Assembly: GCA_003427395.1 (NCBI GenBank)
Contig: BFEA01000213.1
Location: 580,892 to 644,244 of the forward strand
Length of the DNA stretch: 63,353 nucleotides
Direction of reading: 5' to 3'
From: Chara braunii
Taxonomy: Eukaryota > Streptophyta > Charophyceae > Charales > Characeae
The translations under genes were made by a program, and so were the position numbers. Under the pieces are notes generated by a model. The model was not told the DNA's origin and did no database searches. It saw only the letters and a program-made list of their open reading frames with translations. Every line of letters begins with the position of its first letter. Position 1 is the stretch's first letter. This document shows, one piece after another, positions 32,227 to 42,359 of the stretch.

Positions 32227-33217
32227 TGCGAGGATCTGGGTCCTCGGTAGGCCTGAGGGGCCCCAACTGCAAATGTGCCCGCCCTAAGTGAAGGCAGGCC
32301 TAACAAATCACGAGATTCGTATTTGGGGTCCATACAATTTCCTCGCGCCAGTTGGTTGAGGAAACACAGGTCGAGCAGCAAGGAAATTCCACGACCTTCT
32401 AGGCAATTCCGAAAGTGCAGGCTCTGGGCGAGATTCACAGCCTCATACACAAACAGTTGGGAGGCCCAACTGAACGAGGCCCAGTGGCCGCACCAGAGGC
32501 GCAACATCCTGGAGCCTACCAGAAGTTTTTAGGCCCAGGCCCAGGCGAGCCCGGCTGCGAAGACAAACAGACTCTTTCCATATAGGAAAGAACTCGCTGC
32601 TTGACGAGACATTCAGACACTCTCATGCTAGCGGCAGCGCTGCTGGAGCAAATGCTCGTGGGCTGGTGCTGGCGTTGAGAAGCGAGGTGCAAGCGCATGC
32701 GGTCGTGCAAGAAGCAAGGCGCTGCTGAGGGCAGTGCTATAGCCCACCTCCATAGCTGGCTGAGGGCTTGGATATACGGTGAGGCACAGGGGTGGTCTTC
32801 GGGTGTACAAAGGGAAGACGTGGGAAGACATGGGAAGACGAGGGAGAGAGAGAGAGAAGGATGATGATGATGATGATGTGAGGGCACATACTTGGTATTG
32901 GCGATGGTCTGCATGAGCGACATCTTCAAGTACTTCGGAGGCTGCTGACGTCAACAGTTGCATTGTCAATTAGTAGGCCAGTAGTAGCTGTGTAGGTAGT
33001 CTGGGCGCCGAGCGCCGAGTAGGGAGATAGGGACTGAATACATATGTTGGTGGTGGCGAGGACAAACTCTCATTGACATTGGTTTTTCAGTGCAACGATT
33101 CTCCATTGGTGTCATATTGGTGCATTGCTGCTTTCTGAACACAGTGATATGATCTGGCTTTCAACATGATTGTGCAATCTGAATATGACCATCTCGCTAT
33201 TGCTCATTTTCCTTGCA
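32227..33217 (+). repeat. 3' LTR
   Basis: It starts TGCGAGGATC and ends TTGCA. Contains a GAGAGAGAGAGA tract and (GAT)n at about 32861-32878, as in the 5' LTR. Both LTRs share AGGAAATTCCACG(A/G)CCTT, TCAACAGTTGCATTGTC and GGTGTCATATTGGTGCA. Confidence 0.88.
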
Positions 33218-33594
33218 CCCACCTTACTTACTCATTTTTTTGGTGGCACACTTCGATCCCATGGGGGTAACAAAATATTGCAGGAAATTTTGAAAACCCA
33301 ACATTGAGTTTCTCTTCACTCTCCTGCACCTCCTCATTTATTTATTTATCTATTTCCTTATTTCTTTACTTATTTTTCTAAAAATTATAATTTGCGGCAT
33401 TTTGAAACTTAGTGTGCTTCTCTTAGTCTTTCCTTCCTTTTGACACATTTTTGACCCCATGGGGGGTAGGGAAATGCTGCTAAAAATTCCAAAAAAATAA
33501 ATATTATTTCTTTCTTCACATTTTGTTTACTTATTTCCTATGCTACCGCCCAGGCCGCCTGGATCGCCGGTGGCCAGCCTGTGCAAGAATCAGG
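33218..33594. other. T-rich flank with GACCCCATGGGGG repeats
   Basis: No gene. GATCCCATGGGGGTAAC (about 33256) and GACCCCATGGGGGGTAGG (about 33451), each followed by a TGC(T/A)G(C/G) and AAATTTT-type segment, match GACCCCGTCGGGGTAA at 24122 on the other side of the retrotransposon. These are copies of an older repeat into which the element inserted. Confidence 0.5.
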
Positions 33595-34030
33595 GAAGAC
33601 CCCAAAAAAAAAAAAAAAAAAAACATAAAAAAAATCTGGAAAAAAAACTATGTTATGCAGAAAAATACACTGAACGACTTTTGTCGCAGGGTCACATGAA
33701 AATTCTTCAACGAATTTAAAATAAAAATAGGTTACCTGATTGGACGTCCCACCAAAGTTTGGCTCATTTGGGCAAGTAGAATAAACAATAAAATTTTTCA
33801 AAGATTCTAATCCTCACTGATACCCCTCCTATCCCCACAAAAACCCCTCATACCAAATACTCAAAAAAATCTGAAAAGTTTTATAAGAGGTCTCTAGGGC
33901 ATGAGCAAGACTGTCATTTTTTTTTTATAAATATTATTTAGTGTCAAAAAGTCGTTGTCCGGAAATCCGAACGACGGGGGTATCGGATGTATGGGGGAGA
34001 CGTCCGGTCTCCGGACCATTGGTAACCTAA
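33595..34030. repeat. Diverged second copy of the repeat at the window start
   Basis: Poly-A (33604-33622), TATGTTATGCAGAA, AATTTAAAATAAAAATAG and later TTTAGTGTCAAAAAG followed by a GC-rich TCCGGAAATCCGAACG block and GGTAACC match in order the segments at 1-110 and 490-640. Confidence 0.55.
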
Positions 34031-34082
34031 AAATAAAATAAAATTTAAAAATATTTATTTTATTGTTTATTTTTTATTTTTT

Positions 34083-34135
34083 ATTTTTTTTGGCCCGGCC
34101 GGGGAAGTGAACCCGGGTCACTCTGGTAGCCTAGC
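34083..34135 (-). repeat. tRNA T-arm-like repeat, copy 2
   Basis: On the minus strand CTAGGCTACCAGAGTG is followed by CCGGGTTCACTTCCCCGG, a T-arm-like stem-loop with a GGTTCACTTCC B-box, then GGGCC and an A-rich tail. It matches copy 1 at 23968-24010. No A-box or anticodon arm is visible, so it is a tRNA-derived fragment or SINE remnant. Confidence 0.5.
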
Positions 34136-34420
34136 TTATATCTTTAATTATTATTATTATTTTATTTTTTAATCTTAAAATTTCACTGTTTATTTATTTT
34201 TCTTTCCCCCTCCCTTCCATGGTTGCTATTTTCTTTTCTTGATTAGGTCGCCGCTAGCCCACCCTAACCACCCAAACTCCAGTTAGGGTTATCTTAGGGT
34301 TTTTCTAGAGCTCAAGGTTCTCCTCACCCCCCTCCTCTCCCGCCTCCTCCCATCGGGCACCCTGGACCCGAAAGGCTCCTCTGACCTCGCGCCACCCTCT
34401 TACGCGCGACCCACTGGTCA

Positions 34421-36864
34421 TTGGGTAAGCCAACTCACGACTACCCACTCCGCTCCCGCGGTCCCCTCCCTCTAACTAGTGGTCCCCTATCCCCATGCCA
34501 CCACCCATCTCTTTCCCCACCTTCTTCTCCACCTCCCGCCATGTCTACCCCCATACGTCCACTGCCCACGGACGGGACTACACCCAAGGAGATCGTTGCG
34601 GCATCCTCCATCTCCCAGGCGCCCACCCACCCGACGGTCCAGGGTCAAGACCTTTATGGTCCCCATGGACCTTTGCGTTATTCTTGCGTCCCTCCTTGCA
34701 CCTTTGCAAGCACGACTTAATGCGCTTGCACCCCTGGAGGGGCAAGTAAATGCGCTCGCCCTTGAAGCTCACCGCCTTAAAGGTTCTCCTCACCGCCCTC
34801 AAACCCTATCCCTTACCGGCTCACAGTCCGGCTCCCCACGACTCCACACACGGAGACGTGGTGATTCGTCCTCCCCCACGGGTCCGTCCCAACACTCCCC
34901 CTCCGTAGTGGTGAGCGTCGCTGCCGCTCGGACTATATCATCTGTTGCGGCACACCCGTCGATCCCTGCTGCTTCGGCCACTACCGTCGGTGCTACCGCC
35001 CAGATATCGGTATCTGGCTAGGCAGTTTCACCTACTCATCCTGGTATGGCTTACCAGCTTCCCGTTTCGGTCCCAGCACTACGGACCGGAGTCCTCCATC
35101 CTCCCATCATCTTCCTTTCTCCTCCTATCATCTCCTCACTCCCACCCCAGGGTTCCCTACAATTCGTTACTCCTCCTCCCGCTAGGGTGCCCTCTCCGCC
35201 TCCTCCACCTCCGACCACCTGCACCCAGCGAGTGGCTACCTTACAAGCCACCGTGGCACAACTCCATGCGGAGATTCTTTCCCTGAGACAACCTCACCCT
35301 TCACAAGTTGCTCACCCTTCTTCTTCTTATACCGTCCTCCCACCTTTATCTTGCCGGCTCGTTTCCTTTGGCCGGCTCCTTCCCCCCTACCCTCCTACCT
35401 CGCCACTCCGCCACAGTTGGCTGCGGTCGTTGCCTCCACCTCTGTTGGACCTTCCATCAACAGTCTCGGCCCATAGCCTGCCACCATTTCCAACCCTGCA
35501 CCGACCCCGACATTTGCCGCCGCAGTGCAGGCCATCAGCCTCTCTCCCCTCGCCATCAACACAGCAGTCCCACCGTTGTGCGCCTGTCGGATATACCCGA
35601 CTACGATGCTACACTTCATGTGTCGCATTGGTTGTTGCCACATGTGCGCTGGCACTGACTAACACTAATCAGGAGTTGTGGTGCTCTATGCTCGCAACTA
35701 AATTGTGAGGCAACACGGGCATCGTACTCACTCGGGTGAGGCTCCCACTCTCGCGGATTTCACCACGTTCCTTCATGACCGCTATGACACTCTTCACGAC
35801 GCGATCGACACCTTAGATCGGGTCACACAAACACGGTGGCTTGGGCCCTCTGCACCAAAAGACCTTGAGCGTCACATTCGGGTGTTTCAGGACGCCCGCC
35901 TCGTTTGTGACGAGGCACTCCTACCTGAGGTCCTTTTGACCAACAGGTTCGTCGTCAGTCTTCCAACTGACTACCGTATTGAGATCTGGCGACAGACCGT
36001 CGTCTCCTCAAAGTAGGCCTACGAGGCTGCTCTACAATACTAGAAGATGTGGAGTCACATCTATGACGCCCCATCTTTTTCACGATCCATCACCGTCGCC
36101 ACCCAACCACGCGGCACTACTCGCGGTCGATCATCTTTTGCCCGACCGCTTTCACCGACCAGCTTGGCCTGGAGCGCCATTCTCTTGGCGCTCCAGTTCT
36201 CTCGAGTATGGCGAGGACGCCTCAAGGGAGCTCGACCCTACCTTTGGGGACGCCCTCGAGGACATCGAGCTTCGTGACGTCATCCAGTACCACTAGGATG
36301 ACGACACTGGTCTTGTGGTCGAGTGCTTGCAGATGGCCATGTCCGCCATGACTCGTGCACGCAGTTGGGTTGCACAGGTTGGCGCCCACACGTTTGCGGT
36401 CCCTCAGATAACCCTCCCGCAGGGTTTCACCCCTCCTCGTGGAGCTCTATCCCCTGAGGAGCGCGCCACCCTCGAGGTCTGTCGCAGTTACCTTCGTTGT
36501 CATTAGGATGGACACATCTCACAACTTTCATACCATACCGCCCTCGATCAACACTATGCTGACATTTCTCGTCTGCGCCGGTCTCAGTCCCCCCCGGCCC
36601 CGCCCGACCAGTCCCATCCAGCTAGCCACAGTGCAGTGTACCGCTGAGGCCTTGCACATAGCAGGTTTTCCGACCACCGAGTCGCGTTTTGCCCCTTTGG
36701 CTACCCCACCAGAGGATCCTCAGGACACGACAGACGCGGTTCCCTCTTCCCCGCCGTCTGTCGAGGTACTGTCTGCCCACAGCAAACCGCCACATCTAGT
36801 CCTCCCCCCCCTCGACTTCCGACCCGTCGGGCCATTCGCACACGTTATTGTAATGCTCAACTAG
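34421..36864 (+). pseudogene. gag-like region of a third Ty3-type element, heavily broken
   Basis: Three frames are each open for parts of this Pro/Ser/Leu-rich GC-rich region. Best support is 35705-36016, with APTLADFTTFLHDRYDT, LERHIRVFQDARLVCDE and LLTNRFVVSLPTDYRIEI, which looks like the end of a capsid domain. No zinc knuckle was found. The region lies directly upstream of a protease and RT on the same strand. 5' LTR and primer-binding site were not identified. Confidence 0.5.
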
Positions 36865-36881
36865 CGACTCCCGATGGCGTT

Positions 36882-37532
36882 GTGCCACCTCTTTTGAACA
36901 TTCTTCGGGCTCCTCAGGAGCGACTCACGAGACACGTAAACGTCATACATCCTCTTCTCACTCTGCTCTCTAACCCTGATCACACCCTCCTCATCATTCA
37001 TATCTGCTTGGGGACATCTATGAGGGTGTACCGCGCTTTATGGGACCCCAACTCACAGAGAGATTTTATTCACCCTCGCATGGTTGAGGAAGCTCGTCTA
37101 GCTACCTTTGAGTTTTGCTCTCCTACCTCCGTTATCCTCGGAGATAACAAGGTGCAACGCTTCTTCGATCAGACGGTCCCCGGCCTCCACTTTTCCCTCA
37201 CCCTCCAGCCACCGGATAGTGTCCAGGCGCATAGGCGCTACCATTCCTTAACATACTTCGACGTGTTGGAGACTGGGTACGACTTTATCCTTGGCACTCC
37301 CTGGTCTCGCCAGTTTCGTAGCACAGAGGCCGGATGGGCCACCGAAACACTCGTTCTCAAAACGAAGTGTGATCAGACCCATCGAGTCTCCTTCATTGGA
37401 ACCATGGGTGAGACCCTCCCGACCTACCTCCCCAGGACCCTTGTTCCTCTGGGTCCCACCGAGACATTGCCTTCACTTTTCCTCGTTAGTTCGCTCACTT
37501 CATACAATAGTAGGACGTCACGTTCTACATAG
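36882..37532 (+). pseudogene. Retropepsin-like protease of the third element
   Basis: The active-site region reads YRALWDPNSQRDFIHPRMVEE; the position of D(T/S)G is occupied by DPNS, so the catalytic Gly is missing. Downstream are SVILGDNKVQRF, TYFDVLETGYDFILGTPW (the ILG motif) and STEAGWATETLVL. Length and order fit Ty3-type proteases with an N-terminal extension. The frame is open through 216 residues but the active site is altered. Confidence 0.65.
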
Positions 37533-38964
37533 TGAACGCCATGAATCTTCTTCACTATGATTCACTTTGTCCAGAGGTTGAGCTCATATCTTTGGAACCC
37601 GATCCCCCCGACCCGTCCTCCAGCTTCGCGGCTCCAACCTCTACATCCACCCCTCAACCTGCAAATACCCCCTCGATATCCCAGGTCCCTCCGCCGTTCA
37701 CTGTTGAGTCCACACATGCGGCTCGTGTCGACGCAAACGTTAAGGAACTCACGCGGTTCACGGCCGGCTTAGGGACCGCCGCACGCGATCTGATTCGAGA
37801 GTACTGCGATGTTTTCAACGGTATCCCTCCGACGTGTGGTGTTCAACATTCTATCCAGCTCGTGTCTAACTATCATGTCCACCATCAGGCACCCTACCGA
37901 CTCTCGATTCCATAGGTGACGAAAATCAAGCATCAGCTTGAGGAACTCTATCCATTGGCTTTCATTAAACTTGTAACTCCCCTTGGGGTGCACGAAACTC
38001 TTTGCCTCTACATGGACTACTGCGGCCTTAACCGTTACACGATTAAGAACAGTTATCTCATGCCTCACGCGGATAAGTTGTTTGCCCGTCTGACCGACAA
38101 CCGCTTCTTCATGAAGATCGATCTCCGTAGGGGTTACGAATAGATCCACGTTGCCACAGAGGACCAACCGAAGACCGCCTTTCGGTCGCGCTTCGGCCAC
38201 TACGAGTTCACGCTGACGCCATTCAGCCTTACCAACACACCCGCCACCTTCCAGACGATGATGAACGATATCTTCAGGGACATCCTTGAAGAATACGTTC
38301 ACATATACCTGAAAGACATCTTGGTCTATAGTCGTACCTCAGAAGACCACCTCAAACATCTTCGCGATGTCCTACAACGCTTACACAAGCATGACTTCTA
38401 TGCCCAGCTTAGCAAGTGCCGCTTTGCCAAATGCAAAGTGAACTTCCTAGGACACCATGTGTCTGACCTGGGTCTCCACATGGACAATGTGAAGATCACT
38501 GTTATTGCAAAGTGACCCGTCCCCACATCCGTCAAGCAGCTTCGCAGTTTCCTAGTTACTATAGTAATTTCATCCAGGGATACGCTAGGTATTCCTACGT
38601 CCTTACCTCCACCCTCCTCTGGAAGAACCAGCCGTGGTTTTGGATACCCCTCTACGAGGATACCTTTTGCGCCCTCAAGAAGGCGGTGACTTGTGCGTCG
38701 GTGCTTCGCCTCCCCGATTTTGATCGTCCCTTCATCGTCATCATTGATGCATCAGATTTTGCAGTAGGAGTTGTACTTTTTCAAGTCTTTCCCTCTCCTC
38801 CTGATTCACCTTATCCTCATGTTCCTCCTTCCCACCCCTCTCTTGCTGACCCTGCTTCTCGACTGATGCCTATCCTCCCACCACTTCCCTTCACTGACAG
38901 TCCTCCCCTCACTTACTCATCGACCATCGCGGAGGATGAGACTGTAGAGGCTTGTGCTGGGTGA
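37532..38964 (+). pseudogene. Reverse transcriptase and start of RNase H, third element
   Basis: One frame carries RT through two nonsense codons (TAG at 37913 and at 38141, the second at a conserved Gln after LRRGY). Motifs are LYMDYCGLN, FFMKIDLRRGY, KTAFRSRFGHYEF, TNTPATFQTMMNDIFRD and the active site HIYLKDILVYSRT, where YLDD has become YLKD, then LSKCRFAKCKVNFLGHHV. After 38515 the frame shifts to one with TCASVLRLPDFDRPFIVIIDASDFAVG, the start of RNase H with its first catalytic Asp. Beyond about 38790 the sequence turns Pro-rich and the RNase H motif sequence is lost. Confidence 0.78.
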
Positions 38965-39659
38965 GCGCACGCGAACTGCATTCCTTTCTTGGTTTGACTT
39001 CGTATTACCGAAAGTTCGTGCCTAATTTTTTTGTCATTACTCACCCACTCGAGACTAACAAACAAAAATATCACTTATGCGTGGTGTGAAAATTTGAGAA
39101 ATGCGAGACTGCGTTTCAAGCCTTAAAAGAGGTTTTGGTAAGTCATCATGTGCTCCACATTGCGAGTACCAACCTCACGTTCGTGGTCACTACGGACGCG
39201 AGCCAGTATGAGATTGGCGCAGTGTTGCAACAAGATGATGACGATGGTCTGCGTCCGCTCGAATATTACAGCAAACGCATACCCAACCACAAGGTAGTTA
39301 CCTCCACATACATGCATGAGCTCTATGTCTTGCGAGAGGCACTCACACATTGGAAGCACTACCTCTTGGGTTATAACTTGAAGGTTTACTCATATCATCA
39401 AACCTTCTGGTGGATTAAAACGCAAATTGATCTCTCTGCGATGTTGACTCGCTGGTTGCATGACATTGATGTTTACACTTTTGAACTGAAACACAAGAAG
39501 GCCTGTTATAATCGTGTTGTTGATGCTTTGTCGCATCATCCTGAGTTTTTGACTTGCCTTATGAGCTCATATGACCTCCGATGGAAACTAATGGAGGATT
39601 TGGTCGAACACACTGCCAAGAATCCGGACCTTAGTCCCATCCTTATTAAAGCAGATTAA
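38961..39659 (+). pseudogene. RT thumb and RNase H of a fourth element, joined in mid-pol
   Basis: From 38961 a second RT connection region appears (LHSFLGLTSYYRKFV, unlike the one at 38530), then the tract to 39123 with one stop, then a complete RNase H: FVVTTDASQYEIGAVLQQ, EYYSKRIPNHKVVTSTYMHELYVLREALTHWKHYLLG and NRVVDALSHH. Catalytic Asp, Glu and Asp positions are kept. It duplicates a function already begun at 38700-38790, so two elements are fused here. Confidence 0.75.
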
Positions 39660-39661
39660 GG

Positions 39662-41100
39662 TTGATCCTAGCAGCCAACCTGATTTTCACGAGTAAGAGG
39701 GTCTTGTATTCCGACGCTATGGGAAGTTTGATCGTTTGTGTGTGCCCAACCATACGCCTTTCCGCACTCATTTCTTGGATCTGGCACATCGTCATAGTGG
39801 CTACTTTGGCTTTAAGAAAAGTTATGGAAGTATTTTGCAGCAAGTTGATTGGCCGGCGATGAAGAGATCTGCTCAGAAGTTTATTGTTGAATGTCAAGTC
39901 TGTCAAAAAATTAAGGTCTATAGGCATAAGCCTTATGACCTGTTGAAACTCCTCCCTCGATGGACCCGACGAGTCGATTTCCATGGATTTCACGGATATG
40001 GGAAAGACGAGGGAGGAAGGGAATTCACAAGTCATGGTCATCATGGATCGTTTCTCCAAATTTCTAAATTTGATTCCTTTACCTCCTCATGCCCTAACTA
40101 AGCTTATGAATGTAGAATTCTATCAACAGTACATTATGCAGTATGGCCACCCGAAAACTATTGTGAGTGATCGAGACACCAGGTTCATTAGTGAAGATTG
40201 AAAGGACTTCACCTCTCAAATCTACAATATTGAACTCATCATGATTTCTGGTCGACATCCCGAAGCCAATGGGTTGGCCGAGGAAATCAACCAGACTGTC
40301 ATTCAACTGCTTTGTTTGTTAATTGTTGCCGATCAGAACACACAAAATGAAGGGGTTGTATAACTCCATTCACTCTACAACCGGCGTGACACCAAATCAG
40401 TTGCAATATGATTGGTAGTTGCGCAATCCGCTCTCCTGTTTGTTCCCCGATCGGTCACCTGACCCGAAGCCCGACATGCCTGGCTACAATGTCAAGTGTG
40501 CACGCTTGCTCTAAGTTGTTATCGCATCTCTCGATGGACCCGACGAGTCGATTTCCATCGATTTCACGGATATGGGAAAGATGAGTGAGGAAGGGAATTC
40601 ACAAGTCATGGTCATCATGGATCGTTTCTCCAAATTTTTAAATTTGTTTTTTTTACCTCCTCATGCCCTAACTGAGCTTATGACTATAGAATTCCATCAA
40701 CAGTACATTATGCAGTATGGCCACCCGAAAACTATTGTGAGTGTTCGGGACACCAGATTCATTAGTGAAGATTGAAAAGACTTCACCTCTCAAATCTACG
40801 ATATTAAACTCAACATGACTTCTGGTCGACATCCCGAAGCCAATGGGTTGGCCGAGGAAATCAACCACACTGTCATTCAACTGCTTTGTTTGTTAATTGT
40901 TCCCGATCAGAACACACAAAATGGAGGGGTTGTAAAACTCTATTCACTCTACAACCGGCGTGACACCAAATCAGTTGCTATATGATTGGCAGTTGCGCAA
41001 TCCGCTCTCTTGTTTGTTCCCCGATCGATCACCTGGCCCGACGCCCGACATGCCTGGCTACAATGTCAAGTGTGCACGCTTGCTCAAAGATGTTATCGCA
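39662..41100 (+). pseudogene. Integrase with a tandem duplication of its core
   Basis: The HHCC domain is LAHRHSGYFGFKKS, VDWPAMKRSAQKFIVECQVC (about 39776-39905). The catalytic core appears twice: 39956-40530 and 40531-41100. Each copy has a FTDMGK-like start (counterpart of MDF-x-D), MVIMDRFSKFLNL, the second Asp in SDRDTRFISED (copy 1; SVRDTRFISED in copy 2), a stop right after, then SGRHPEANGLAEE with the Glu. Between the copies is an unfinished C-terminal part (about 40380-40515). Stops and frameshifts disable both. Confidence 0.75.
39956..41100 (+). repeat. 575-bp tandem duplication within integrase
   Basis: CTCGATGGACCCGACGAGTC begins at 39956 and, preceded by T, at about 40531; both units run through TTCACGGATATGGG, CAGTACATTATGCAGTATGG and CCGATCAGAACACACAAAATG. 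They differ by scattered substitutions, so they are old enough to have diverged or are gene-converted family copies. Confidence 0.88.
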
Positions 41101-41560
41101 ACAATGAACAAGCATCAGCATGTTATGATCAAACATGCTAACAAGTCGCGCAAAGAAGGGAACTTCGAAGTAAGAAGTTATGTCTCGGTCAAAATGCCTT
41201 AATTTTTTAACGAAGAGGGCGTATCACAGAAGCTTCTTCCACTGTACTATGGCCCTTGGCAAGTTCTAAAGGTGGTAGGGGATGATTTTGGTCCTTCGTA
41301 TGTAATTGACGTGCCTCCTCATCTGCGCACGTATCCGGTCTTTCTCGCGTCCAAATTGTTTTCATTCATCGATGATAAGACTTGTCCCTTCCGAGATCCT
41401 GTAATACCTCGTGCTATCAACGGTGCCCACGAAATAGACAGAATTGTTTCCCATGGAGTAAGAGGGAGGAATAGAGTACAAAGTTCACTTCCTTTATCAC
41501 CCGTTCAACGAGTTATGGATCGACAAAACAAAACTGCTAAAGAATGCTCCTAGTGTTCTT
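41101..41560 (+). pseudogene. Integrase C-terminal module, fourth element
   Basis: In successive frames: NKSRKEGNFEVRSYVSVKMP, then about 41220-41280 LPLYYGPWQVLKVVGDD-like (GPY/F module), then PPHLRTYPVFLASKLFSF and HEIDRIVSHGVRGRN. The region after 41470 reads as a possible degenerate chromodomain (aromatic-V-F pattern and ELWID) in another frame. The frames change at least twice. Confidence 0.5.
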
Positions 41561-41779
41561 AACGCTTATAAACGGCAGATCGTCGACGGACAAACTGCTA
41601 AGTTTTTCGCAACACTCACTCCTCACAATTATACCAAAACTCTCTTTCTCATCTACGCCTACGACACGTTTTGTGCCGACTCTGAATGAATGACTCGCTC
41701 GAAGGGAACTCACTCTTGAGAGGTAGGTAGTGTAATGACCCGCCAAAACACAGACTGAGAACACTACTAATTTCTGGGA

Positions 41780-42240
41780 TTTGTCGCCGGAATGAATGCC
41801 TCGCTGAGATTCTCATTCTTCTGTGATTTTTGTGTGTGTGTGCGTGCCTGTCTGAGTGTGTGTGTGACCCGCAAGGGTACTTGTTGGTTGAAAGGCCCCG
41901 CAGAGCCGGTACTTACCTGTGGTTGTGGCTTTGAGGGTTGCAGCGAGGAAAACACTCAAGTAGCGGGGGTAGGCCGCGACACTTAGAGCAGCGGGAAACA
42001 CTAAAGTAGCAGGTAGGCCGGTACCTCTCAAGTACTGGTAGAAGTGTCTGGAGGCTGAGCAAAAGAAGACAAAAGTTCGCATTTCTGAAGGCCTAGTATA
42101 GAGGTGGGTTAAAGGTAGGTCGGTACCAGTCCAAGTAGCCTGAGTCTAGGGCCTGTCCGAACGATATCATAGCTCCCAATGATGTTTCCCCCCAAAAGGG
42201 AAAAGGTACCGGTTGCTGGGAGGCCGCTCGGCCTAGGAAG
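41780..42240 (+). repeat. Dispersed repeat R2, copy 1
   Basis: It shares in order TGTGTGTGTGCGTGC, GTGTGTGTGACCCG, GG(T/A)ACTT(A/C)-type, CTTACCTGTGG(T/C), AGTAG(C/T)CTGAG and CAATGATGTTTCCC with 48474-48850. The copies are in direct orientation about 6.67 kb apart and enclose the pol fragment at 42.36-44.54 kb, so they might be LTRs of a composite or nested element, though the enclosed DNA is only partly retroviral. Confidence 0.6.
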
Positions 42241-42359
42241 TGTCAATCGCTCTTACTCGTGTTGAAGTGGTTACCTTACCCTCTCCATTTCAAACAATGG
42301 CCTAAGCAATTGACCCCCTTACCGCTCTGCAAACAGATCCAGACCAATCGATACTCTGT

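Larger units (their letters stand above)
24183..33217 (+). mobile_element. LTR retrotransposon, Ty3/gypsy chromovirus-like, complete but inactive
   Basis: Two LTRs of about 990 bp in direct orientation enclose, in order, gag, a CCHC knuckle, protease, reverse transcriptase, RNase H, integrase and a chromodomain-like C-terminus; integrase after RNase H defines Ty3/gypsy. The 3' LTR begins TGCGAGGATC and ends TTGCA, with a 16-base polypurine tract just before it. The 5' LTR begins TACAAGGAT, so its TG has become TA. CCCA precedes the 5' LTR (24179-24182) and follows the 3' LTR (33218-33221), a possible 4-bp target duplication. The flanks both carry a GACCCC(A/G)T(G/C)GGGG repeat, so it inserted into older repeats. 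Multiple stops and frameshifts in gag and pol mean it cannot move by itself. Confidence 0.88.

Noticed and set aside
34441-35655. Minus-strand open frames opposite the gag-like region
   Set aside because: GC-rich DNA with few stops; no motif, while the plus strand leads into protease and RT of the same orientation.
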